Shown: positions 32,060 through 40,258 of the stretch, in pieces
Numbering within the stretch: position 1 is the first letter of the stretch
Layout: each line of letters starts with the position of its first letter
Assembly: GCA_051859505.1 (NCBI GenBank)
Contig: JBHYFN010000001.1
Location: 107,703-171,702, forward strand
Direction of reading: 5' to 3'
Source of the DNA: JAFIEN01 sp051859505
Lineage (GTDB): Bacteria > Pseudomonadota > Alphaproteobacteria > Rhodobacterales > Rhodobacteraceae
Length of the DNA: 64,000 bases
Notes under the pieces: generated by a model
What the model saw: the letters and a program-made list of their open reading frames with translations, nothing else
What the model was told of the DNA's origin: nothing
Databases searched by the model: none
Program-made: the position numbers and the translations under genes

Positions 32060-32091
32060 CGGGGCTTCTCCCTCGATTGGCTTCAACCAAG

Positions 32092-32113
32092 CCTTAAGGC
32101 TGATTCCTTAAGG
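32092..32113. promoter_or_regulatory. paired CCTTAAGG motifs between flgB and fliI
   Basis: CCTTAAGG occurs at 32092-32099 and again at 32106-32113, each a perfect 8-bp palindrome, 14 bp centre to centre. The first extends to the 12-bp palindrome AGCCTTAAGGCT. They lie about 33-54 nt before flgB and 43-64 nt before fliI, the same window where CtrA-like dyads sit in front of other flagellar operons. The TTAA-TTAA spacing is 10 rather than the usual 7. Confidence 0.4.
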
Positions 32114-32155
32114 ATGCGTTGTCCAAGCCCGGATTTTTCCAGAGAGGTTCCCGCC

Positions 32156-33520
32156 ATGTCCGACCCGCTTATCGACCGGATGACCGCCCAGATCGCAGGC
32201 CTTCGCGCGGTCCATCCCCTTGGCCGGACAAGGGGGGCCTCGGGCGGGCTTGTTCAGGTGGCGGGCCTTGCCGACAAGGCCTCGATCGGGGACAGGGCGA
32301 CGATCCTGGGCTCAGGGCTGCGGGTCGCGGGCGAGGTCATCCGGATCAGCGGAGAGACGGTCGAGGTCTTGCCCGACGGCAGCGCCGAGGGCCTTTCCCT
32401 GAACGATCCGGTCAGGCTGGAACCGGCCCGGCCCTTTGCGCCTGATTCTTCGTGGATCGGGCGGATCGTCGACCCGGACGGGCGCGCGCTGGACGGGCGG
32501 CCATTGCTTCCAGGCCGGCACAGCCGCAGGCTGCGGGCCGCGCCGCCTGCGGCACATGAGAGGCGCCCTCTGGGCGAGCGTCTTTCGACGGGCTTCGCGG
32601 TTTTCGACACGCTGCTGCCCCTTGTCCGCGGGCAGAGAATCGGGCTTTTCGCCGGGTCGGGCGTCGGCAAATCGACGCTTCTGGCCGGTCTGGCCCGCAG
32701 CGTCGAAGCGGATGTGATCGTCATCGGGCTGGTCGGCGAACGCGGGCGCGAGCTTCGGCATTTCGTCGAATCGGTGCTGAGGCCGGAGGGGATGGGGCGG
32801 ACGGTCGTCGTGGCCGCGACCTCGGATCAGGCGCCGCAGCAACGCCGCCGCTGCGCCTGGGCCGCCACGGCGGTGGCCGAGCATTTCCGCGACGAGGGGC
32901 GGCAGGTTCTGCTTCTGGTCGACAGCGTCACCCGGTTTGCCGAGGCGCATCGGGAAATCTCGGCCCTCAGCGGCGAGCCGCCGGCCCTGCGGGGCTTTCC
33001 GGCCTCGACCGGCCCTGCCATCGCGGCGCTTTGCGAAAGGGCCGGCCCGGGCGTCGAGGGGGCCGGCGACATCACCGCGATCTACACCGTCCTCGTTTCC
33101 GGTTCCGACATGGAAGAGCCGGTGGCCGACATGCTGCGCGGCGTTCTTGACGGTCATGTCGTGCTTGACCGGGCGATTGCAGAGCGCGGGCGGTTTCCCG
33201 CGATCGACGTGCTCAGATCCGTCTCGCGGTCTCTTCCCGAAGCCGCGACGGCGGGAGAGAACGAGTTGATCGCTCAGGCCCGCAGCCTGATGGGGGCCTA
33301 TGACCGTGCCGCGATGATGATCCGGGCGGGGCTTTACGTGGCCGGAAGCGATCCGGTGATCGACGATGCTATCGCCTGCGAGCCGATGCTGGACCGCTTC
33401 GTCTCGCTTTCCGAAATGCCGAACTGCGCGGCGAGCTTTCAGGCGCTTCGGTCGGCCCTTGGCCAGGCAAGGCCGCCCGCTCGGGCACCGGCAAGGACGG
33501 GCGGGGCAGGGTTGGGATGA
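32156..33520 (+). CDS. fliI: flagellum-specific ATPase FliI
   Basis: 454 aa. It powers unfolding and delivery of export substrates together with FliH and FliJ. Walker A AGSGVGKST (166-174), GLVGERGRELRHFVE (191-205), Walker B VLLLVDSVTRFAEAHRE (251-267) and ADMLRGVLDGHVVLDRAIAERGRFPAIDVLRSVSR place it firmly in the family. The ATG at 32156 follows AGAGAGG by about 9 nt. It is a one-gene unit divergent from flgB. The C-terminus is Pro/Ala/Gly-rich. Confidence 0.97.
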   Translation: MSDPLIDRMTAQIAGLRAVHPLGRTRGASGGLVQVAGLADKASIGDRATILGSGLRVAGEVIRISGETVEVLPDGSAEGLSLNDPVRLEPARPFAPDSSWIGRIVDPDGRALDGRPLLPGRHSRRLRAAPPAAHERRPLGERLSTGFAVFDTLLPLVRGQRIGLFAGSGVGKSTLLAGLARSVEADVIVIGLVGERGRELRHFVESVLRPEGMGRTVVVAATSDQAPQQRRRCAWAATAVAEHFRDEGRQVLLLVDSVTRFAEAHREISALSGEPPALRGFPASTGPAIAALCERAGPGVEGAGDITAIYTVLVSGSDMEEPVADMLRGVLDGHVVLDRAIAERGRFPAIDVLRSVSRSLPEAATAGENELIAQARSLMGAYDRAAMMIRAGLYVAGSDPVIDDAIACEPMLDRFVSLSEMPNCAASFQALRSALGQARPPARAPARTGGAGLG

Positions 33521-33643
33521 CCGAGATTTGCAGGGCGGGGCGCGCGGCCTCCTGCCTGTCGGGCGGGCCATGAAGGGCCTGTTGCAGCGCGTGATCACAG
33601 GCTATGCTGCGCCGGTGGTATCAGGTGCGGGTGTAAGGCCAGT

Positions 33644-34303
33644 ATGCGATTGCAAGAGACCATCCGCCCCCTTGCGGCGGCCATCGTCGGCCCCGCCATC
33701 CGGCTTTTCGCCCGGGCCGTGACGGCGGTTCGGCCGTTCTGGCAGGGAATTGACCCCGGCGACTCCCGCGTCCGCGTCTATTTCGCCAATCATGTGAGCA
33801 ACGGGGATTTCGTCCTGATCTGGACCGTGCTGCCGCCCCGTTTGCGGGAGGGGGTCCGCCCCGTTGCGGCGGCGGATTACTGGAACAAGACGGCGATCCG
33901 GCGGTTCGTGGGCCGGCATGTCTTTCGGGCGCTGCTGATCGAACGGGGCGAGGGTGCCAGAACCACCGATCCCGTGGGCCAGATGGCGCAGTGCCTTGAG
34001 CAGGGGCAATCCCTGATCATCTTTCCCGAAGGCATGCGCAACCTGACGGAAGAGACGCTTCTGCCCTTCAAGTCAGGCATCTACCGCCTTGGCCGCGCCG
34101 TGCCCGAGGCCGATCTTGTGCCGGTCTGGATCGAGAACCTGAACCGGGTGCTGCCCAAGGGCACGCTTGTCCCGGTTCCGCTCATGTGCTCGGTCACATT
34201 CGGCGCGGCGATGCGCATCGGTGCCGAGGAGACGAGCGAGGCCTTCCTTGACCGCGCGCGCACCGCGCTTCTGGACCTGCGTCCGCGCCGGGAGGCGGCG
34301 TGA
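33644..34303 (+). CDS. 1-acylglycerol-3-phosphate acyltransferase family protein (PlsC-like)
   Basis: 219 aa membrane-associated acyltransferase. The catalytic H-x4-D box is visible in NHVSNGDF, and the acceptor motif in IIFPEGMRN, followed by LLPFKSGIYRLG. It probably acylates a lysophospholipid or another phosphorylated alcohol. It is shorter than PlsC of E. coli and starts a three-gene run with cdsA (overlapping stop/start TGATG) and a CDP-alcohol transferase. The run suggests a secondary phospholipid pathway next to the main one encoded elsewhere. Confidence 0.85.
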   Translation: MRLQETIRPLAAAIVGPAIRLFARAVTAVRPFWQGIDPGDSRVRVYFANHVSNGDFVLIWTVLPPRLREGVRPVAAADYWNKTAIRRFVGRHVFRALLIERGEGARTTDPVGQMAQCLEQGQSLIIFPEGMRNLTEETLLPFKSGIYRLGRAVPEADLVPVWIENLNRVLPKGTLVPVPLMCSVTFGAAMRIGAEETSEAFLDRARTALLDLRPRREAA

Positions 34304-35250
34304 TGCCCGCGGCACAGTCCGATCTGTTCCTCGTCCTCCTCGGGGTGGGTATGACGCTTGCCGTCGCCTCTGTCGTGGGGCGGGTGCTGCGCTGGCGCTT
34401 TTCGCCCGGGGGCGAGAATGCGGCGATCGAGAACCTGAACGACCGGGTCAATTCCTGGTGGATCATGGCCATTGTCCTGACCCTGGCCTTCATGGCGGGT
34501 CGGCCGGGCGTGATCCTCTTGTTCGGCATCGCCTCGTTTGCGGCGCTGCGGGAATTCATGACCCTGACCAATGCCACACGGGCCGATCACCCCACGCTTG
34601 TGGCCGTGTTCTTTGTCGTGCTGCCGGTGCAGTTCTATCTGGTCTGGATCGGCTGGTACGGGCTCTATGCGATCTTCATTCCCGTCTATGTCTTCCTGTT
34701 CCTGCCGATCATCTCGGCCCTCGCCGGAGACACGCGGAACTTCCTGATCCGCGTGTCCGAGATGCAATGGGCGCTGATGATCTGCGTCTACTGCCTGTCC
34801 CATGTGCCCGCGCTGCTGGACCTGAACTTTCCCGGGCAAGAGGGGCGGGGGATCCTGCTGATCGCCTTCTTCATCATCGTGGTGCAGCTGAGCGACGTGC
34901 TGCAATATGTCTGGGGCAAGCTGATCGGCAAACGCCCCATCGCGCCGACCCTGTCGCCTTCCAAGACGATCGAAGGCTTCGTCGGCGGCGCCCTTTCGGC
35001 GACGGCCATCGGCGCGGGGCTGTGGTGGATGACGCCCTTCACGCCGTGGGAAGCCGCCCTGATGAGCCTGATGCTGACCCTGATGGGCTTTCTCGGCGGG
35101 CTGGTCATGTCGTCGATCAAGCGCGACCGGGGGGTGAAGGATTGGGGCCATACGATCGCGGGGCATGGCGGCTTTGTCGACCGGCTTGATTCCATCATCT
35201 TCGCGGCGCCGCTGTTCTTTCACCTGACCGGCTATTTCTGGGCCATCTGA
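34303..35250 (+). CDS. phosphatidate cytidylyltransferase family protein (CdsA-like)
   Basis: About 315 aa. It converts phosphatidate and CTP to CDP-diacylglycerol. It has eight or so membrane segments, and the C-terminal signature SxxKRxxxxKDxxxxxPGHGGxxDRxD appears as SSIKRDRGVKDWGHTIAGHGGFVDRLDSIIF. KLIGKRPIAPTLSPSKTIEGFVGG is the matching central motif. The GTG at 34300 is an alternative start, but the ATG at 34303 overlaps the preceding stop. A second, essential CdsA is normally encoded elsewhere, so this is likely a paralogue. Confidence 0.9.
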   Translation: MPAAQSDLFLVLLGVGMTLAVASVVGRVLRWRFSPGGENAAIENLNDRVNSWWIMAIVLTLAFMAGRPGVILLFGIASFAALREFMTLTNATRADHPTLVAVFFVVLPVQFYLVWIGWYGLYAIFIPVYVFLFLPIISALAGDTRNFLIRVSEMQWALMICVYCLSHVPALLDLNFPGQEGRGILLIAFFIIVVQLSDVLQYVWGKLIGKRPIAPTLSPSKTIEGFVGGALSATAIGAGLWWMTPFTPWEAALMSLMLTLMGFLGGLVMSSIKRDRGVKDWGHTIAGHGGFVDRLDSIIFAAPLFFHLTGYFWAI

Positions 35251-35299
35251 TGAAGGGCGCCCTGCGCAGTCGGACGCACGGCAGGGGAAGGGAGGCAGA

Positions 35300-35947
35300 A
35301 TGGCCGAGGTGAAGAACCGCCGCCCGCTGGCGAGCCGCCAAAGCGCGCTGACACAGCGCGTCGCGCGCTGGCTGGCGGGAACCTCTGTCACGCCCAACCA
35401 GATTTCGGTTGCGGGCATGGTGGCGGCGGCGCTGGCCGGCGGCGCCTTCTGGGCATCGGGAAGCGCCGGGCCGGGGTGGCAGTCGCTCCTCCTTATCCTT
35501 GCCGCGCTGGCCTGCCAGATCCGGTTGCTCTGCAACCTCTTCGACGGGATGGTCGCGGTCGAGGCGGGGCGGGCCACGCCCGACGGCGCCTTCTGGAACG
35601 AGTTTCCGGACCGGGTCTCGGACCTGCTGATCCTGGCGGGCATCGGATACGGGATCGGAGAGGCGGCCCTTGGCTGGGCGGCGGTCAGCTTTGCCATTCT
35701 GACGGCCTATCTGCGCGAGCTGGGGGTGAATTGCGGGCTTGCGGCCGATTTCTCGGGCCCGATGGCCAAGCAGCACCGGATGGCGGTGGTGACGCTGGCA
35801 GCACTCCTTGCCGCGGTCGAGCCGCTCTGGGGCGGCGAGTCCGGCGCCCTTTACATCGCCCTTCTCGTTGTCGCCATCGGCGCGGCGGTCACGGCGCTTG
35901 GCCGGTCGTTTCGCCTTGTGCGGGCGCTCCGGGGCGCTGGCCGCTGA
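35300..35947 (+). CDS. CDP-alcohol phosphatidyltransferase family protein, atypical motif
   Basis: 215 aa membrane protein with about six hydrophobic segments. The family catalytic motif D-x2-D-G-x2-A-R-x8-G-x3-D-x3-D is recognisable but altered: residues 79-104 read N79-x2-D82-G83-x2-A86-V87-x8-G96-x3-N100-x3-D104. So two metal-binding Asp positions are Asn and the Arg is Val. It follows the CdsA-like gene by 49 nt and the PlsC-like gene, so it should use CDP-diacylglycerol made there, if active. The product alcohol is unknown. It ends exactly where the convergent lacI-type gene ends. Confidence 0.83.
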   Translation: MAEVKNRRPLASRQSALTQRVARWLAGTSVTPNQISVAGMVAAALAGGAFWASGSAGPGWQSLLLILAALACQIRLLCNLFDGMVAVEAGRATPDGAFWNEFPDRVSDLLILAGIGYGIGEAALGWAAVSFAILTAYLRELGVNCGLAADFSGPMAKQHRMAVVTLAALLAAVEPLWGGESGALYIALLVVAIGAAVTALGRSFRLVRALRGAGR

Positions 35948-36997
35948 TCAGATCGGCCGTTCCTGCGGTGCCCGGAGCGTCTCTCCGGTATCAAGCTTCG
36001 GCGTCAGTTCGATCCGCTCGCCACCGGGCAGGGTGGGATCGTTGTTCCTCGCGGCGATGATGCCGGCGGCCTTCTGGCCGATCTCGCGTCGGCAGGCGTC
36101 CATCGTGGCAAGCCGGCGCGGCAGGCCTTCCAGAAGCTCGACCCCGTTGAAGCCGGCAAGCCCGATCTGATCAGGGATCGCGACACCGCGCTCAAGCAGG
36201 TACAGCAACCCGCCGGCACCGATCATGTCATTGGAATAATAGAGGAAATCAAGGTCCGGCGTCCGATCCAAAATCGCCTCGGTCATCTCGCGCCCCTTGG
36301 CGAGCGCCGAGCCCCCGGAATAGAATTCGCGGTCGGCGATCTCAATCCCGCTTCTGCCCAGGGTGCGGGTGAAGCCTTCGAACCGCTTGCGCGCCCGATG
36401 ATCAAGCAACATCTTCGTGCCCAGAAACCCGATGCGGCGATAGCCTGCCGCGAGGATCGCCTCGGCCATCTGCCGGCCTGCCCGGCGGTGGCTGATGCCG
36501 ACGCAGGCATCCACCGGCTCGCCGTCGACATCCATGATCTCGACCACCGGGATCCCGGCGCGCGCCAGCATCGCCCGGCTTGCCTCGGTATGTTCCAGAC
36601 CGGCAATGATCACCCCCGAGGGCCGCCAGGAGAGCATCTCGAACAGGACGGTTTCTTCCTTTTCCGGCAGATACTCCGTCACGCCGACGACCGGCTGCAG
36701 CGAGGTGCCCTCCAGCCCTTCGGAAATGCCCGACAGCACTTCGGGAAAGACCATGTTGCCAAGGCTGGGGATGATCACGGCCACAAGGTTGACGCGCGAG
36801 GTGGCCAGTGCTCCGGCGATCTTGTTGGGCACATATCCCAGACGCCGCGCCGCCTCCTGCACCTTCAGCCGCGTCGCCTCGCTCACATCGCCCTTGTTGC
36901 GCAGAACCCGGCTGACCGTCATCTCGGAGACGCCGGAGGCTTCGGAGACATCGCGCAGGGTCAGCGGGCGGTTTGATACTCTGCTCACGGCGGGCAC
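35948..36997 (-). CDS. LacI family transcriptional regulator
   Basis: 349 aa. N-terminal helix-turn-helix LRDVSEASGVSEMTVSRVLRNKGDVSEATRLKVQEAARRLGYVPN (about 14-58) with the hinge region IAGALATSR. The periplasmic-binding-like ligand domain follows (IIPSLGNMVFPEVLSGI; GFLGTKMLLDHRARKRFEGF; LYYSNDMIGAGGLLYL; IGLAGFNGVELLEGLPRRLATMDACRREIGQKAA). The pattern resembles gluconate-type (GntR) repressors, and a gluconate-5-dehydrogenase-like SDR is 2.4 kb away. The regulated operon cannot be fixed from sequence. Confidence 0.93.
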   Translation of the reverse strand: MPAVSRVSNRPLTLRDVSEASGVSEMTVSRVLRNKGDVSEATRLKVQEAARRLGYVPNKIAGALATSRVNLVAVIIPSLGNMVFPEVLSGISEGLEGTSLQPVVGVTEYLPEKEETVLFEMLSWRPSGVIIAGLEHTEASRAMLARAGIPVVEIMDVDGEPVDACVGISHRRAGRQMAEAILAAGYRRIGFLGTKMLLDHRARKRFEGFTRTLGRSGIEIADREFYSGGSALAKGREMTEAILDRTPDLDFLYYSNDMIGAGGLLYLLERGVAIPDQIGLAGFNGVELLEGLPRRLATMDACRREIGQKAAGIIAARNNDPTLPGGERIELTPKLDTGETLRAPQERPI

Positions 36998-37078
36998 CCC
37001 TGTGATGAACCGAAGGCGGGGCCCCTCAATGCAGGCCGCGCCGTCCTGCCATACACGACGTCGGGCCGCAGCGCAAAG

Positions 37079-37771
37079 TCAGGTGCGGATGGTCCGTCGG
37101 AACGCGGGCCAGTCGCCCGTATCGCGCCCGCGGGGCCCAAGCCCCGAGGCCGCGCGGTCGATCCGGGAGAAGCCGCAAGCCTCGAGAAGGCGGGCCGAGG
37201 CGGCGTTTTCGGGATGCACCCGTGCAAACAGGGTTCGGGTCGCGGGAAGCTCGGGCAGGATCCGCCCCAGATAGGCCCGGACGGCCCGCGGCCCAAGGCC
37301 CTTGCCCCGGGCGGGGCGACCAAGCCAGTAGCTGAGCTCGGCACTCTCTCCGCCCTCGGAAAACTCCAGCCGCACCTGCCCGACGGGGTTGCCCTTGTGC
37401 AGCACGGCGTCAACCTTGTGATGTGCCGCCTCCCGGGACAATGCGATCAGCGCGAGCAGATCGTCGTCCGAAAGCCCGAGCGGGGCAAGCTCGGGCATGT
37501 AGCGCCAAAGGTCCACATCGGTCATCATCTCGCGATAGAGCGGCAGGTCGGCTTCGGCCCAGGGGCGAAAACCGATGTCGCTGTCCGGGGTGGTCGTCGG
37601 ATCGGCTGGCGCGGCCTTCCATGAGAGCGGCGTCACCAGGGAACCTGCCGGACCGGCACGGGCCGACACCCAGCAGAGCGCGACCGGATCATAGGCAAGG
37701 GGATGATCTCCGGCGCGCGCATCCTTGGGAAGGTCGGCCCCGCTTGTCCCGTCATCCGGGCGCCTGCTCAT
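37079..37771 (-). CDS. GNAT family N-acetyltransferase
   Basis: 230 aa. The acetyltransferase fold starts near residue 66 (IGFRPWAEADLPLYREMM) and contains the acetyl-CoA loop RPARGKGLGPRAVRAYL and the late HPENAASARLLEACGFSRID. It resembles the AacA4/RimJ-like group. The first 60 residues (many Asp, Ala, Pro) form an extra N-terminal extension with no recognised domain. The ATG at 37771 was chosen as the first good start in frame; longer frames add low-quality sequence. The acceptor substrate is unknown. Confidence 0.85.
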   Translation of the reverse strand: MSRRPDDGTSGADLPKDARAGDHPLAYDPVALCWVSARAGPAGSLVTPLSWKAAPADPTTTPDSDIGFRPWAEADLPLYREMMTDVDLWRYMPELAPLGLSDDDLLALIALSREAAHHKVDAVLHKGNPVGQVRLEFSEGGESAELSYWLGRPARGKGLGPRAVRAYLGRILPELPATRTLFARVHPENAASARLLEACGFSRIDRAASGLGPRGRDTGDWPAFRRTIRT

Positions 37772-37922
37772 GATCAGACCTCCGCCGTTTCCATCATGTT
37801 GTCCCACAATCTTGTGCCCGAAGTGGAACGATTCAAGGCATTTCGACGCGAGGAGGGTCGAATTCGGGCAGAGGAAACACGAAGGCCGCTCGGGTTCGGG
37901 GGCATGGGTGCAGGTCTGCCAA

Positions 37923-37970
37923 GGCCGAATTTGCAAAATTCGGCCACGCGGAATTTGGCCAAATTCCGCG
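37923..37970. repeat. tandem AT-centred palindromes after pncB
   Basis: Two dyads sit side by side. 37923-37945 has 10-bp arms (GGCCGAATTT/AAATTCGGCC, centre GCA), and 37947-37970 is a perfect 24-bp palindrome with core GAATTTGGCCAAATTC. They lie 35-82 nt beyond the pncB stop on its strand, with no U-tract. The same two-palindrome layout is found after dnaN. They may be terminators or members of a dispersed repeat family. Confidence 0.7.
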
Positions 37971-38004
37971 TCCCCCCTTGCAACGGTCGCTCCGGTTTCT
38001 GCCG

Positions 38005-39297
38005 CTAGACCACGACGGCTTGCCGTTCCTGCGCGCCCACCCCGAAGACACGCTTGTAGCGCGCAATCTCCTCTGCCGGGCCCATCGCCTTTTCCGGATT
38101 GTCCGAAAGCTTGACCGTGGGGCGCCCGTCGGCCGAAACCGCCTTGCAGACAAGCGAGAACGGCGCCAGTGCATCCTCTGCCACCAGGCCGGTGAAATCA
38201 TTGGTCAGCATCGTCCCCCAACCGAAGGACACCTTCACCCGCCCCCGGAACCGGGCCTGAAGCTCCTCGATCCGGGCGACGTCCAGGCCGTCGGAGAAGA
38301 TCACCAGCTTGTCGCGCGGATCCTCGCCCCGCTCTTGCCACCAGCGGATCGCGGTTTCGGCCCCGACGGCCGGATCGCCCGAATCGATCCGGACCCCTGT
38401 CCAACCCGCCAGCCAGTCTGGCGCACGGGCCAGGAAACCCGATGTGCCATAGGTATCGGGCAGGATGATCCGCAGGTTGCCGTCATGCTCTTCCTGCCAG
38501 TCGCGCAACACCTCGTAGGGGGCTTCCTGCAAGGCTTCGTCGCTGTCGGCCAGCGCGGAATAGACCATGGGCAGTTCATGGGCATTGGTCCCGATCGCCT
38601 CCAGGTCGCGGTTCTTGGCGATCTGGCAGTTCGATGTGCCGACGAATTTCTCGCCCAGACCTTCGAGCATGGCCTGCACGCACCAGTCCTGCCAGAGAAA
38701 GGAATGCCGCCGGCGCGTGCCGAAATCGGCCAGCCGCAGATCGGGGATGGCACGCAGGCGTTCGGCCTTTTCCCAGACCTTCGTCATCGCGCGGGCATAC
38801 AGCACCTGCAGCTCGAACCGGCCCATCCCGCGCATCACCGCGCGGCCGCGCAGTTCCATCAGCACGGCCAGGGCGGGGATTTCCCAGAGCATGACCTCGG
38901 GCCAGTTGCCTTCGAAGGTCAGCTCGTACTGCCCGTCGCGCTTTTCCAGGTGATAGGGCGGCAGCTGCAGCGCCTCGAACCACTCCATGAAATCGGGGCG
39001 GAACATCTGTCGCTTGCCGTAAAACGTGTTTCCGCGCAGCCAGGTGCTTTCGCCCCGCGTCAGGCGGAGCGAGCGGATATGGTCCAGCTGTTCGCGCAGT
39101 TCTCCCTCGTCGATCAACTCGGCCAGGCGGATGCGACGGCTGCGGTTGATCAGGCTGAAGGTGACCTGTGTGTCGCGCCGGTTGCGGAAAACCGACTGAC
39201 ACATCAGAAGCTTGTAGAAATCCGTGTCGATCAGCGACCGGACGATCGGGTCGATCTTCCATTTGTGGTTCCAGACCCGGGTTGCGATATCGACCAT
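38005..39297 (-). CDS. pncB: nicotinate phosphoribosyltransferase
   Basis: 430 aa. It makes nicotinate mononucleotide from nicotinate and PRPP in NAD salvage. The start ATG at 39297 begins MVDIATRVWNHKWKIDPIVRSLIDTDFYKLLMCQ, the usual N-terminus. RLADFGTRRRHSF with FVGTSNCQIAKNRDLEAIGTNAHELP, then VRIDSGDP, VIFSDGLDV and VSFGWGTMLTNDF are the PncB hallmarks. It is a single-gene unit, with palindromes after it. PncA, which supplies nicotinate, is encoded about 2.3 kb away. Confidence 0.96.
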   Translation of the reverse strand: MVDIATRVWNHKWKIDPIVRSLIDTDFYKLLMCQSVFRNRRDTQVTFSLINRSRRIRLAELIDEGELREQLDHIRSLRLTRGESTWLRGNTFYGKRQMFRPDFMEWFEALQLPPYHLEKRDGQYELTFEGNWPEVMLWEIPALAVLMELRGRAVMRGMGRFELQVLYARAMTKVWEKAERLRAIPDLRLADFGTRRRHSFLWQDWCVQAMLEGLGEKFVGTSNCQIAKNRDLEAIGTNAHELPMVYSALADSDEALQEAPYEVLRDWQEEHDGNLRIILPDTYGTSGFLARAPDWLAGWTGVRIDSGDPAVGAETAIRWWQERGEDPRDKLVIFSDGLDVARIEELQARFRGRVKVSFGWGTMLTNDFTGLVAEDALAPFSLVCKAVSADGRPTVKLSDNPEKAMGPAEEIARYKRVFGVGAQERQAVVV

Positions 39298-39436
39298 GAC
39301 GTCCTCCTGCCCTTGGGGCGCACCGACCTTGGGGGTTCTGGCGCGGGTGTCAATGGGCCGGCGGGCTTTGGCGGGCGATCTTGACGGCGGGGTCCGGGTC
39401 GTGATCCGGTCGCCGCGCAGGAAACGGGAGCGGTGT

Positions 39437-40198
39437 ATGGGTATCTTCGATCTGACCGGTCGGCGGGCACTGGTGACGGGGTCGTCCCAGGGCATCGGCC
39501 TTGCCCTTGCGCGCGGCCTGGCCGAAGCGGGGGCGAAGATCGTGTTGAACGGCCGCAAGGCGGACAAGGTGGCCGAGGCGGCGGCGAGGTTGCGTCTGGA
39601 AGGCGCGATGGTGGCCGAGCTCGTCTTCGACGTGACCGATCACGAGGCGGTGCGCTTTGCCATCGACGGGTTCGAGGACCATGTCGGCGCCATCGACATT
39701 CTGGTGAACAACGCAGGTATCCAGCACCGCGCGCCGCTGGACGAATTTCCGCCCGAAGCCTTCGAGCGACTGCTCCAGACCAATGTCGCCAGCGTCTTTC
39801 ACGTGGGCCAGGCCTGCGCGCGGCACATGATCGCGCGGGGGGCGGGCAAGATCGTCAACATCGCCAGCGTCCAGACCGCGCTCGCCCGGCCCGGGATCGC
39901 GCCCTATACGGCGACAAAGGGCGCGGTGGCGAACCTGACAAAGGGGATGGCGACGGACTGGGCCCGGCTGGGGCTGAACTGCAACGCGATCGCGCCGGGC
40001 TATTTCCAGACCCCGCTCAATCAGGGACTGGTCGATGATCCGGTCTTTTGCGACTGGCTGGAGAAGCGCACGCCGGCGGGCCGTTGGGGGCGGGTCGAGG
40101 AGCTGGTGGGCGCCTGTGTCTTCCTGGCCTCGGATGCGGCCTCCTTCGTCAACGGGCACACGCTGTTCGTGGATGGCGGGATTTCAGTGTCGCTGTAG
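39437..40198 (+). CDS. SDR oxidoreductase, gluconate 5-dehydrogenase-like
   Basis: 253 aa. The cofactor loop TGSSQGIGLALARGLAEAG (about 14-32), NNAGIQHRAPLDEFP (about 94-108), SVQTALARPGIAPYTATKGAVANLTKGMATDWA with the Y-x3-K pair, and the ending GHTLFVDGGISVSL all fit the gluconate/2-deoxy-gluconate dehydrogenase branch of SDRs. It would interconvert gluconate and 5-ketogluconate or a similar sugar acid. It ends with TAG inside the left arm of a 24-bp inverted repeat shared with the convergent gph gene. Confidence 0.87.
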   Translation: MGIFDLTGRRALVTGSSQGIGLALARGLAEAGAKIVLNGRKADKVAEAAARLRLEGAMVAELVFDVTDHEAVRFAIDGFEDHVGAIDILVNNAGIQHRAPLDEFPPEAFERLLQTNVASVFHVGQACARHMIARGAGKIVNIASVQTALARPGIAPYTATKGAVANLTKGMATDWARLGLNCNAIAPGYFQTPLNQGLVDDPVFCDWLEKRTPAGRWGRVEELVGACVFLASDAASFVNGHTLFVDGGISVSL

Positions 40199-40258
40199 GG
40201 TGGGTGAAACCCACGCGCCCTGTTGGTAGGTGGCGCGCGTGGGTTTCACCCACCCTAC
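40195..40258. terminator. 24-bp inverted repeat holding two TAG stops
   Basis: Positions 40195-40218 pair with 40235-40258 over 24 consecutive bases around a 16-nt spacer. The arms contain TAGGGTGGGTGAAACCCACG and its complement. The SDR stop (40196-40198) lies in the left arm and the gph stop (40255-40257 on minus) in the right arm, both TAG, so the hairpin spans both 3' ends. It is best read as a bidirectional terminator; the sequence also looks like a dispersed repeat of the group. Confidence 0.75.

Noticed and set aside
14339..33520. Interpretation of the export genes as a virulence type III secretion system
   Set aside because: Rod, hook and ring genes (flgB, C, F, G, H, A, E, K, L, I), motA/motB and fliF identify a flagellum.
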